64,000 bases of DNA, taken from the NCBI GenBank assembly GCA_003142615.1, contig PLMW01000052.1, positions 30,880-94,879 on the forward strand, written 5' to 3'. The stretch is from Opitutia bacterium (GTDB taxonomy: Bacteria > Verrucomicrobiota > Verrucomicrobiia > Opitutales > Opitutaceae). Shown here piece by piece: positions 54,928 through 64,000 of this stretch. The notes beneath the pieces are model-generated. The model was not told the DNA's origin. It saw only the letters and a list, made by a program, of their open reading frames with translations, and did no database searches. Position 1 is the first letter of the stretch. Each line of letters begins with the position of its first letter. The translations under genes were made by a program, and so were the position numbers.

Positions 54928-57459
54928 TCATTCGGCTCGCAGGGCGATCATCGGATCAACCCGGGTGGCGCGGACCGCCGGCACCACCGTGGCGATGAAG
55001 CCGACCGCGGTGAGCAGCACAGCGACCGCGGTGTAGGTCAGGGGATCCCGGGGTCCGATATCGTATAGCACGGCGCTCTGTGCGATCGCCCCGCCGGCGA
55101 CGGTGCCGACGGCCAGGGAAAATCCGAGGCCGAGGCCCAGGCCGATCAGCAGTTGCAGGGCGCCCTGGCCGAGCACCATCCGGAGGATGCGTGTTTGATC
55201 GGCGCCCAGGGCCATGCGGATGCCGAATTCCTGCGTGCGCTGGTTGACCGAGAACGACATCACGCCATACAGGCCCACCGCCGCCAGCACGACAGCGACG
55301 ATCCCAAAGACGGAGAACATCATGGCAATGATGCGATTCTGGGCGAGGAAGGTATCCTGGTTCTCCTGCGGCGTGCCGACGAAATAGAGCGGCAGGTTGG
55401 GATCGACTTTCTTCACCTCGCGTTGCAGCGCCAACGCCACCGACCCCGGCCGCACCTGCCCGCGGGGCCGCACGACCACCGTGGCGAATTGCTGGGAGAA
55501 GGGCGTCGCCAACGCCGGGCCAAACACTGAGGCGAAATAGGGCAGGTAGAATCCGGTGTTGTCCACGTTCGGGATGTTGAACGGCGCCTGCATGCGGACG
55601 TTGGAGATGACGCCGACGATGGTACGCCAAGGGCCGAAGAGCTGGCCGTTGTTGCCGACGGTGCGGAAGCGGCGGCCCAGCGCACTCTCGCGGCCGAAAT
55701 GCTTCTGGGCGAAGCCGGCGTTGACGATCGCGACGGGCAGCTTGGCGTCGCTGTCATCGAGGGCGAAATCGCGGCCCTCGAGCAGCTTCGCGCCCAGGGT
55801 CGCGAAATAGCCGTCCGTGACCTGTTCGAAATTGGCGTTGGGACGGTCGCTGTCGGTCTTGTAGGACTGGCCCTCGATCTCGATGGCGCTGAAGCCGGAG
55901 AACGTCATGCGGAAGCGGTTGGTGAGCGCGGCCGTCTCGAATTCCGGGTCGGCACGCAGTTCGCGCACGAGCCGGTCGAAAAACAGTTTGCGGGCTTCGG
56001 GCGTCGGGTAGTCGCCGTCCATCAGGCCCATGCGGGCAGTGAGCAGCGCGGTCGTGTCGTAGCCGTAGTCGATCCGCTGCTGGCGCAGGATGGACTGCAC
56101 CTGCAGGAGCGCCCCGATGAGAAGCACGCAGGTGACGAGGATCTGCAACACGACAAGGCCGCGGGTGATAACGCTGATGGTGCGGCTGGTGTTGCCGCGG
56201 CCCGACTCCTTGAGCGCATCGACGGCGCTGGCGCGTGAAGACATCCACGCGGGCACGAACCCGGACACGACGGCAGCGAGCATCGTGGTGATGACGACGA
56301 AGACGAGCACCGGGGTGTCGACGTTGAAGGTGATGTACGCGGGGATCGGGTTGGCCAGGTTGTGCGTGGCGGCCTGGAGGTAACCGGTGGACCAGAACGC
56401 GAGGCTGACGCCGGCTATGGCGCCCAGGGCGGCCACCAGCAGACTTTCGGTGAGCATCTGCCGGATAAGACGGATGCGCGTGGCGCCGAGCGAGGAGCGG
56501 ATGGCCAGCTCCTTCTGGCGCAGGGTGGCGCGCGCGAACTGCATATTCATCACGTTGACACAGGCGATGAGCAGCAGGCCCACGCAAAACGCCATCATGG
56601 TCCAGAGCAGGCTCTGGAGCGCCGGTGGTGTGAACGTCTTGATCAGTGGTTCGACCAGCGCGGTGTCGAATTTCTTGTTGGTGTCGGGGAAGGTCGCCGC
56701 GAGGCGTTTGGCGATGCCGGTGAACTCGGCGTTGGCCTGATCGAACGGCACGCCGCGCTTGAGGAGCCCGAGCACGGCGACCTGGTTGCCGGCCGCCCGC
56801 AGATCGTTGCGGGGCAGGGGCGGGAACTCACTGAAGAGCGGAATCCACAACTGCTCGTTCACCGGGAAGGAGAATCCCGGAGGCATGACGCCGATGACGG
56901 TCGCCGGCTTGCCATTGATGCGGACGTTTTTTCCGACGATGTCGCGGCTGGCCCCGAAATCGCGCTGCCAGAGTTGGTGGCTGATGAGCGCCACCTTCTC
57001 GGCGCCGGGCTTGTTGTCCGCGGCGGTGAAATCGCGCCCGATCGCCGGGGCGACTCCAAGGATGCGGAAGAAATCGGAGGTGACGTAGGCGCCGGTGTAG
57101 CGCTGCGGATTCCCGTCGATGGTGACGTTGACGGTGGATCCGTTGATGTAGGCCGCCAGCAGTTCGAGGGACTTCTGCTGTTCGTGCAGGTCCTCGTAGT
57201 CGAGGGCGTAAATCTGGCTGCCGAAGCCATTGACGTTGGCGTTGCGCTGCGTGAGATCGATGATCTGTACGCCGACGAGCCGGTCGGCGTTGGGAAACGA
57301 AAACCCGCGCAGCATCACGCCATTGACGACGCTGAACTGCGTGGCCACGCCGCAGATGCCGAGCGCGAGCACGGTGACGGCGAGCAGGCAGAAGGATTTC
57401 TCCTTGATCAGGACGCGGAACCCGATCCGGAGATCTTGAAAGAAGGTTGGGAGGATCAT
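54928..57459 (-). CDS. ADOP-type ABC permease (MacB/FtsX fold), copy A
   Basis: 843 residues with two FtsX-like permease units. The first membrane helix is in EKSFCLLAVTVLALGICGVA, followed by a MacB periplasmic core, then four helices per half (ALRQKELAIRSSLGATRIRL and RTQEFGIRMALGADQTRILR are the conserved cytoplasmic loops). It ends with the family tail RATRVDPMIALRAE. Such permeases lack an ATP-binding partner here ("orphan") and are typical of Acidobacteria and Verrucomicrobia. I used Met at 57459 as start; the 62-residue upstream extension does not look coding. Confidence 0.88.
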   Translation of the reverse strand: MILPTFFQDLRIGFRVLIKEKSFCLLAVTVLALGICGVATQFSVVNGVMLRGFSFPNADRLVGVQIIDLTQRNANVNGFGSQIYALDYEDLHEQQKSLELLAAYINGSTVNVTIDGNPQRYTGAYVTSDFFRILGVAPAIGRDFTAADNKPGAEKVALISHQLWQRDFGASRDIVGKNVRINGKPATVIGVMPPGFSFPVNEQLWIPLFSEFPPLPRNDLRAAGNQVAVLGLLKRGVPFDQANAEFTGIAKRLAATFPDTNKKFDTALVEPLIKTFTPPALQSLLWTMMAFCVGLLLIACVNVMNMQFARATLRQKELAIRSSLGATRIRLIRQMLTESLLVAALGAIAGVSLAFWSTGYLQAATHNLANPIPAYITFNVDTPVLVFVVITTMLAAVVSGFVPAWMSSRASAVDALKESGRGNTSRTISVITRGLVVLQILVTCVLLIGALLQVQSILRQQRIDYGYDTTALLTARMGLMDGDYPTPEARKLFFDRLVRELRADPEFETAALTNRFRMTFSGFSAIEIEGQSYKTDSDRPNANFEQVTDGYFATLGAKLLEGRDFALDDSDAKLPVAIVNAGFAQKHFGRESALGRRFRTVGNNGQLFGPWRTIVGVISNVRMQAPFNIPNVDNTGFYLPYFASVFGPALATPFSQQFATVVVRPRGQVRPGSVALALQREVKKVDPNLPLYFVGTPQENQDTFLAQNRIIAMMFSVFGIVAVVLAAVGLYGVMSFSVNQRTQEFGIRMALGADQTRILRMVLGQGALQLLIGLGLGLGFSLAVGTVAGGAIAQSAVLYDIGPRDPLTYTAVAVLLTAVGFIATVVPAVRATRVDPMIALRAE

Positions 57460-57820
57460 GGGGGAGTACGGTTCAGGCTGCCCGACCTCCAGCCGGACTC
57501 CGAATCGATTTGGACGAAAGGTCGCAATCCGTGCTGGCAGGCGTGGGGCGTGATTGAGGGAGTAAGCGCGGTTAAATCGGGACTGCAGAGGACACGAGTG
57601 ATGGGTTGAAGGTAAGCAGTATTGTTTATGTAGAGAACATGCCATGCTTATGACGTCAGACGGAAGTCCCCATCTGGTAATAAATTAAAAACCATGCATC
57701 GAGTCAACTGACTGGATCCTGCCCGCCTTTGGAATGGCAATTTCCCGAAAACGGGACATCGAGAACGACCGGGGAAATACAGCTTACATGGTCTTCATCG
57801 TGCGGCTTGCAGTGATGTCT
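57460..57820. other. Intergenic region between the two ADOP genes
   Basis: 361 bp between permease copy A's start and copy B's stop. No credible gene is seen. The right half (57600-57780) is AT-richer than the surroundings and contains the promoter candidate at 57679-57707 and a TGACGTCA palindrome near 57650. Confidence 0.5.
57679..57707 (-). promoter_or_regulatory. Putative promoter of ADOP permease copy A
   Basis: Minus strand: TTGACT (57707-57702), a 17-bp spacer and TTTATT (57684-57679), about 220 bp upstream of the permease start. The hexamers are near consensus and in an AT-rich window, but no transcript is known. Confidence 0.35.
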
Positions 57821-60214
<2,394 letters not shown>

Positions 60215-60237
60215 GGGGAGAATAGCTCTAAGTTTTT

Positions 60238-60311
60238 AGCGATAAGCGGTAAGTTACGGGCTTTGAGATGGGGGAAGCTGGTTTGGAGCTTATGGCTTAA
60301 GGCTTATCACT
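60238..60311. repeat. Imperfect inverted repeat before ADOP copy B
   Basis: AGCGATAAGCGGTAAG at 60238-60253 pairs with CTTAAGGCTTATCACT at 60296-60311 with 3 mismatches in 16. The surrounding 100 bp is made of TAAGC/TTAAG variants. It fills the gap between the permease start and the nitroreductase stop. Confidence 0.4.
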
Positions 60312-60350
60312 TACGGCTCATACCGCGCGGGGCGCCTCGACTGACCGGCG

Positions 60351-61040
60351 TCACAGGGTCTCGTAGGCGATGAAGTCCTCCAGGGGCTTTTTCTTCGGCG
60401 GTTGCGGCCACTCCACGGGCACGCCCAGCGGCGTGAGACACACGCGGGTGTAGCGATCGGGAATGTTCAGGACCTGCTTCGTGATTTCGTCGGGGACCGA
60501 GTCGGTGATGAACACCGTTCCATAGCCGAGGGCCCGCGCGGCCAGCATCAGGTAGCCGGCGGCCATGGGTCCGTCCCAATGGTTGTAGTCCGGGTAGGTG
60601 GACTGGTTGTCCGTCAGAACAACGATGTGCACGGGCGCGGAAAGGTAGCCGTCGAAAGCGTTTCGAATCCGGGTCTCGCGTTGCTTCTTTTCGTCTCCAG
60701 ACAGCGGCTTGTTCGGATCGACCCGGCCCAGCGCCCGCTCGATGCAGGCGTTTTTCAGCGCCGCGATTTTGGCGGGATCGCGCACGACCAGAAACTTCCA
60801 CGGCTGCTGGTTGCCCGAGGTCGGCGCCAGCCGGGCGGCATCGAGGATCCGGCGGAGATCAGTTTCGGGCACGGGGTCCGGTTTGAATTTGCGCACCGAG
60901 CGGCGGGTCTTGAATACGTCCCAGATGTCCATGGGAGGCGTGGCGGTGGACTCGGTCGCGGCCGCTGCGCGGCTGCCGAGCAGGAGGCTTGCACTGGCGA
61001 GGGCACTTGAGGTGAGGAAAGTCCGACGGGAGGTATTCAT
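60351..61040 (-). CDS. Exported nitroreductase-family flavoprotein
   Basis: 229 residues. The N-terminus (SRRTFLTSSALASASLLLGS) carries a twin-arginine signal, so it is probably exported folded with FMN. The nitroreductase domain has FKTRRSVRKFKPDPVPETDL, RLAPTSGNQQPWKFLVVRD and a Gly-rich C-terminal loop (AARALGYGTVFITDSVPDEI). Family enzymes reduce nitro or quinone groups with NAD(P)H and FMN. Sits in a minus-strand block with permeases and a second nitroreductase. Confidence 0.85.
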   Translation of the reverse strand: MNTSRRTFLTSSALASASLLLGSRAAAATESTATPPMDIWDVFKTRRSVRKFKPDPVPETDLRRILDAARLAPTSGNQQPWKFLVVRDPAKIAALKNACIERALGRVDPNKPLSGDEKKQRETRIRNAFDGYLSAPVHIVVLTDNQSTYPDYNHWDGPMAAGYLMLAARALGYGTVFITDSVPDEITKQVLNIPDRYTRVCLTPLGVPVEWPQPPKKKPLEDFIAYETL

Positions 61041-61105
61041 GAGTGGTGGAGGTTGATGGGAAGGGAACAAGGGAGGGAGGGAATGAGGTGAGGGGGACCG
61101 AGGCA

Positions 61106-61134
61106 GCGAGTAGTGAGTAGCGGGTAGTGAGCAG
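61106..61134. repeat. GAGTAGTGAGTAGC-type tandem repeat
   Basis: GAGTAGTGAGTAGCGGGTAG and following bases are degenerate copies of an 8-bp GTAGTGAG unit, inside a purine-rich 130-bp stretch between the two nitroreductase genes. Confidence 0.4.
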
Positions 61135-61206
61135 GAAAGAAGGATTGAGGGAGTGAGGGATGGCGGTCGGGTGGTTGGGGATGAAATGCTCGCTCCTCGA
61201 CGCCCG

Positions 61207-62154
61207 CTACTTGAGTTCAATGAACCCGCTCCGCTTCAGGAGGCGCAGCATCTGGGTCTCCTCGGCCCCGGGCCGGTTGCTCCGGCCGACCCAGGCTTTG
61301 AAGTACCAGTCGAGGTAATGTTGGTGGCCCTGGGCGGCCCAGTCCTCGATCAAGGCGAGGTGCCGGTTCTTGTCGTCATATTGCTGCGTGAGGTCTGCTG
61401 TTTCCTCCGGCGTCAGCCGGTGATATTTCCCTTCATGGATGACGCCGAGGCCGTCGAGGCGTCCCCTCTGGTGGGCCGGCTCCTCGGTTGGGTACCCCAG
61501 CACCAGCGCGATGATCGGGAAACAGTGCATCGGCGGCAGGTCGAGCAGTTTCCAGAGCCGCTCCATGTCGCCGCGGTGAATGCCGTTGGTCAGCAGGGAA
61601 TCGATGCCGAGTGACTTCGCCGCGATCACGGCCGTTTGCGCCGCGAGCAGGGTGTTGATCGTGGCGGTGACGAAATCCACGACGGTGCCGGGTTCATAGG
61701 CATAGCCGAGCGCCGCCGCGCTCGCCTTCATCCGGTTATAATCGGCGCAATACAGCAGCAGGCAGCTGCCCCGGTACCCGCAGAGGTCGGCCATCATTTT
61801 GCGGTCCTTCACCACGATGATCGCGTAGCTCTGGTTGTTCGAGGCGCCGGCGGCGCGGACGCTCGCGCGCAGGATGGTCTGCAGCGTCGCTTCCGGGACC
61901 GGCTTGTCCTGGAAGTTGCCGTGAATCGAGCGCAGGCGGTGGATGGTCTTCAGGGTGTCGTTGGCCGGTTCAGCCGGAGCCTCCCTGCCGCCGGTCGGGG
62001 TTGGTTCGGCGCCCAATCCGCGGGAACCCGCCGCGAACAGGAACAGGCTGCCGCCGGCGAGGGCGCTCTGCTTCAGGAAGCCGCGGCGCGAGGAACGGGG
62101 GTGGAGAGGGGAGAGGTCTTTGGGGGATGATTTCATGGGCATTGGGAGATTCAT
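61207..62154 (-). CDS. Second exported nitroreductase-family protein
   Basis: 315 residues. Twin-arginine signal SSRRGFLKQSALAGGSLFLF, then a nitroreductase-type fold: IHRLRSIHGNFQDKPVPEAT, ASVRAAGASNNQSYAIIVVK (FMN contact region) and FPIIALVLGYPTEEPAHQRG. The C-terminal 70 residues extend beyond the usual domain. More divergent than the first copy. Start uncertain among Met codons at 62154, 62142 and 62136. Its upstream neighbour is the remnant of a permease tail. Confidence 0.75.
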   Translation of the reverse strand: MNLPMPMKSSPKDLSPLHPRSSRRGFLKQSALAGGSLFLFAAGSRGLGAEPTPTGGREAPAEPANDTLKTIHRLRSIHGNFQDKPVPEATLQTILRASVRAAGASNNQSYAIIVVKDRKMMADLCGYRGSCLLLYCADYNRMKASAAALGYAYEPGTVVDFVTATINTLLAAQTAVIAAKSLGIDSLLTNGIHRGDMERLWKLLDLPPMHCFPIIALVLGYPTEEPAHQRGRLDGLGVIHEGKYHRLTPEETADLTQQYDDKNRHLALIEDWAAQGHQHYLDWYFKAWVGRSNRPGAEETQMLRLLKRSGFIELK

Positions 62155-62188
62155 GGGTTTGATCAGCTGGTTTCTCGTCGGAATCAGG

Positions 62189-62250
62189 TTATGCCACGCG
62201 GAGGGCCTCGATCGGGTCAACCATCGCCGCGCGCAACTCGGCGGAGTCCG
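62189..62250 (-). pseudogene. ADOP permease C-terminal remnant
   Basis: The minus frame ends with LRAAMVDPIEALRVA and TAA, closely like the ADOP tails (RATRVDPIIALRAE). No membrane segment or other permease part precedes it, and no start codon fits, so this is a leftover end. Confidence 0.55.
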
Positions 62251-62334
62251 GCCCCGCGAGTACGGTGGCGCGAGACGCGTTGGCCCCCGCCGACTTCTTC
62301 CGGTGTGGGGTGCGGCGGGAATGTTTGGCCCCGG

Positions 62335-63408
62335 TCAGTTGGCGAGCGTTTTCCACAACACGTCGATGTTCTGGCCGTGGATGTCGCGGATCTCCCACTC
62401 GGTGCCGACCAGGTTGCTGTTGTTGAGCTTCGCCATTTCCGGGAAGCGCCCCGCGAGGGGCAGCCGGGCCTTGAGCTGCTCGATCGTCTCTCCGGCGCTC
62501 TTCGCGCGCCGGATTTCGCCCCACAATCCCTCGAGGTAGGACAGAAACGACTGGATTTGCGCCTTGTTCATGGGCGTGGCGCTGTGACTCGCAAAAAACC
62601 GGGTGTTCGCGTCGGTCCGGCCGAGCAGATCGTGCAACACGACCAACCAGTTGTCCACGATGCGGTCGGTGATGGCCTCACTCGGATGAATGATGGGCAC
62701 CAGTTGCCCGTAGAAAATCCCGGCCGTCACCACGAGGTTCTCCTCGGGAAAACTGACGATTGTGTCGCCCACCCCGTGGGCGCAGCCAAAGTAGTCCAGG
62801 CGCACGGTGATGTCGCCGAAATAGAGGGTCATCTGGCGGTCGAACGTGATGGTGGGCGGCACGGTCACGTGACCCTCGCGCAGATCCGCGGCGATCAGTT
62901 GCCACATCCTTTCGTAAGCGATCCACTGCGGCGTTTTCAGCTGCGCGGGATTGCTTTTCTCGAGTCGCGCGCGCACGTCCTTCACCTGCCGGTCACTCAA
63001 GGCGAGCAGCGAGGCGGTGCTGAACGGATGGGCCGGATTGGTCATCGACTTGAGCATGTCGGCCCGGATCGACTCGTGGCCCATGATCGGCAGATCGGCA
63101 TAGGCGCCGTTGCCCGAGACGTGGCAGGTATGCTCGTGCGTGTTGATGAGGCAGGCAAAGTCGGTGCGCTTGAACTCCGTCTGGATCGCGTCGCGGAATC
63201 CGCCGGCGATCGTGCGCGAGAACGGCGCATCCACGACGACGATGCCTTTGGGGGTGGCGACTGCCACGATGGCGTTGCCCCACGGATCGCCGGTGAACAC
63301 GGCGGCCCGCGGGCTGAGGCGGTCGACCTTGATGTCGAACTCGGCTCCCCGGCCCAGCGGCGCGAGGAGAGTCAGGAGGAGCCAGGGGAGGATCAGTTTG
63401 GAATTCAT
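62335..63408 (-). CDS. Secreted MBL-fold metallohydrolase
   Basis: 357 residues. Signal peptide (KLILPWLLLTLLAPLGRGAE), then a metallo-beta-lactamase fold: VVDAPFSRTI, the zinc motif CLINTHEHTCHVSGNG, GCAHGVGDTIVSFPEENLVV and FASHSATPMN with the further His ligands. In the usual HxHxDH motif, the Asp is Cys95 here (His91, His93, Cys95, His96). A C-terminal helical part of about 100 residues follows. It lies between the two ends of a broken permease gene. Confidence 0.83.
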   Translation of the reverse strand: MNSKLILPWLLLTLLAPLGRGAEFDIKVDRLSPRAAVFTGDPWGNAIVAVATPKGIVVVDAPFSRTIAGGFRDAIQTEFKRTDFACLINTHEHTCHVSGNGAYADLPIMGHESIRADMLKSMTNPAHPFSTASLLALSDRQVKDVRARLEKSNPAQLKTPQWIAYERMWQLIAADLREGHVTVPPTITFDRQMTLYFGDITVRLDYFGCAHGVGDTIVSFPEENLVVTAGIFYGQLVPIIHPSEAITDRIVDNWLVVLHDLLGRTDANTRFFASHSATPMNKAQIQSFLSYLEGLWGEIRRAKSAGETIEQLKARLPLAGRFPEMAKLNNSNLVGTEWEIRDIHGQNIDVLWKTLAN

Positions 63409-63452
63409 GGCGGCAAGGGGGACGGAAGAAGGTGCGGGGTTCCCGACCGGGG

Positions 63453-63524
63453 AAGCACGGCCACGGCGGTGAAGCCGGGCGACCGAGCGAGTTGGCGGAG
63501 GGCGAACTTGAGGTCGGCGAGCAT
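63453..63524 (-). pseudogene. ADOP permease N-terminal remnant
   Basis: A minus-strand ATG at 63524 begins MLADLKFALRQLARSPGFTA, closely matching the start of ADOP copy B, then VAVL and a switch to unrelated Pro-rich sequence (PRSGTPHLLPSPLPP). Only about 24 residues remain. Together with 62189-62250 it marks the two ends of one gene. Confidence 0.7.
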
Positions 63525-63568
63525 CGGGGGAAGTCGAAAGGCGAAGGTCGAAAGTCCAGGATCAGAGG

Positions 63569-64000
63569 CTATTCTGCGCGCAGGGCGATGATCGGATCGA
63601 CCCGGGTGGCGCGACGGGCCGGCAGCCAGCAAGCGAACAACGCGACGCCGGCAAGAAGGATCGCCGCGCCAGCGAAGACGAGCGGGTCGTGTCCACTGAC
63701 GCCGTACAATCGGCTCGCCAACACGCGCGCGACGGCCAGGGCAGCGAGCAAGCCGAGGACCAGACCGATGGTCGCCAGCCGGACTCCACGGCCGACGATG
63801 AGCCGCATGATGTCGGCCCGCGCGGCGCCGAGCGCGGTGCGAATGGAAAGTTCGCGTTGGCGGCTGGCGACAGAGTACGACATGACGCCGTAGAGTCCGA
63901 TGCAGGCGAGCAGCAACGCGGTGGCGGCGAAGGCGCCGATCAGATCGAGGATGAGTTTTTGCGGACCGAGCGCAGCGACCATCGCGTGCTCGAGCGTGCG
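63569..64000 (-). CDS. ADOP-type ABC permease, partial (5' end outside window)
   Basis: The last 144 residues of an ADOP permease: RTLEHAMVAALGPQKLILDL, then GVMSYSVASRQRELSIRTAL, four-helix end, and the tail ARRATRVDPIIALRAE. The frame remains open to the window edge with no start of its own that fits the family, so the gene continues beyond 64000. It stops 44 bp before the N-terminal remnant at 63524. Confidence 0.9.
   Translation of the reverse strand, partial: RTLEHAMVAALGPQKLILDLIGAFAATALLLACIGLYGVMSYSVASRQRELSIRTALGAARADIMRLIVGRGVRLATIGLVLGLLAALAVARVLASRLYGVSGHDPLVFAGAAILLAGVALFACWLPARRATRVDPIIALRAE

Overview
The window is high-GC bacterial DNA with almost no spare space. It most likely comes from a Verrucomicrobia chromosome of the Opitutaceae type. 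Evidence for this: a TonB-dependent receptor with a short mature N-terminus ending in an aromatic residue, beside a LacI regulator and an SSS symporter; acidobacterial/verrucomicrobial duplicated orphan permeases (ADOP/MacB-like); the LpxI variant of lipid A biosynthesis; and Gram-negative envelope genes (opgG/opgH, Wza/Wzc-like export). The taxonomic call is inference. No rRNA, tRNA, CRISPR or prophage was seen.

Layout. 1-9 kb: membrane glycosyltransferase, an IS5-type transposase remnant, a secreted unknown protein, a membrane TPR protein, then a carbamoyltransferase/SxtJ/DUF5989 trio facing an SGNH hydrolase. 9-18 kb: a carbohydrate-uptake locus (TonB receptor divergent from LacI, SSS symporter, small membrane protein, DUF6250-like secreted protein). 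18-25 kb: receiver-kinase protein, two paralogous Sel1-like secreted proteins, DUF4214-like and SmpA/SHOCT lipoproteins, GYD protein, MFS transporter, metallophosphoesterase. 25.8-30.4 kb: a minus-strand 2-oxoacid:ferredoxin oxidoreductase operon (ferredoxin, alpha, beta, gamma) followed by a zinc-ribbon protein and an acyl-CoA hydrolase/CoA-transferase, suggesting anaerobic oxidation of 2-oxoacids. 30.7-37 kb: M50 protease, S9-like peptidase, thioredoxin-like protein, Dus, DUF151 nuclease. 37-42.8 kb: lpxI and an exopolysaccharide export operon. 42.9-54.4 kb: leuS, an active/inactive pair of HtrA-like proteins, ribE, uracil-DNA glycosylase, opgG-unknown-opgH. 54.5-64 kb: YciI protein, then a minus-strand block of ADOP permeases mixed with exported nitroreductases and an MBL-fold hydrolase, including two ends of a gutted permease gene.

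The most notable points are: an 80-bp palindromic element carried in frame inside leuS; a 39-bp perfect direct repeat bracketing an S9-family gene whose catalytic serine is replaced by aspartate; a permease whose middle appears to have been replaced by an MBL hydrolase gene; a uracil-DNA glycosylase with only two cysteines; and a perfect 10-bp-arm palindrome in AT-rich sequence between opgH and the YciI gene. No complete, wholly new system can be proved from sequence reading alone. The carbamoyltransferase cassette and the oxidoreductase/CoA-transferase/zinc-ribbon operon are the best candidates for poorly described multi-gene functions.
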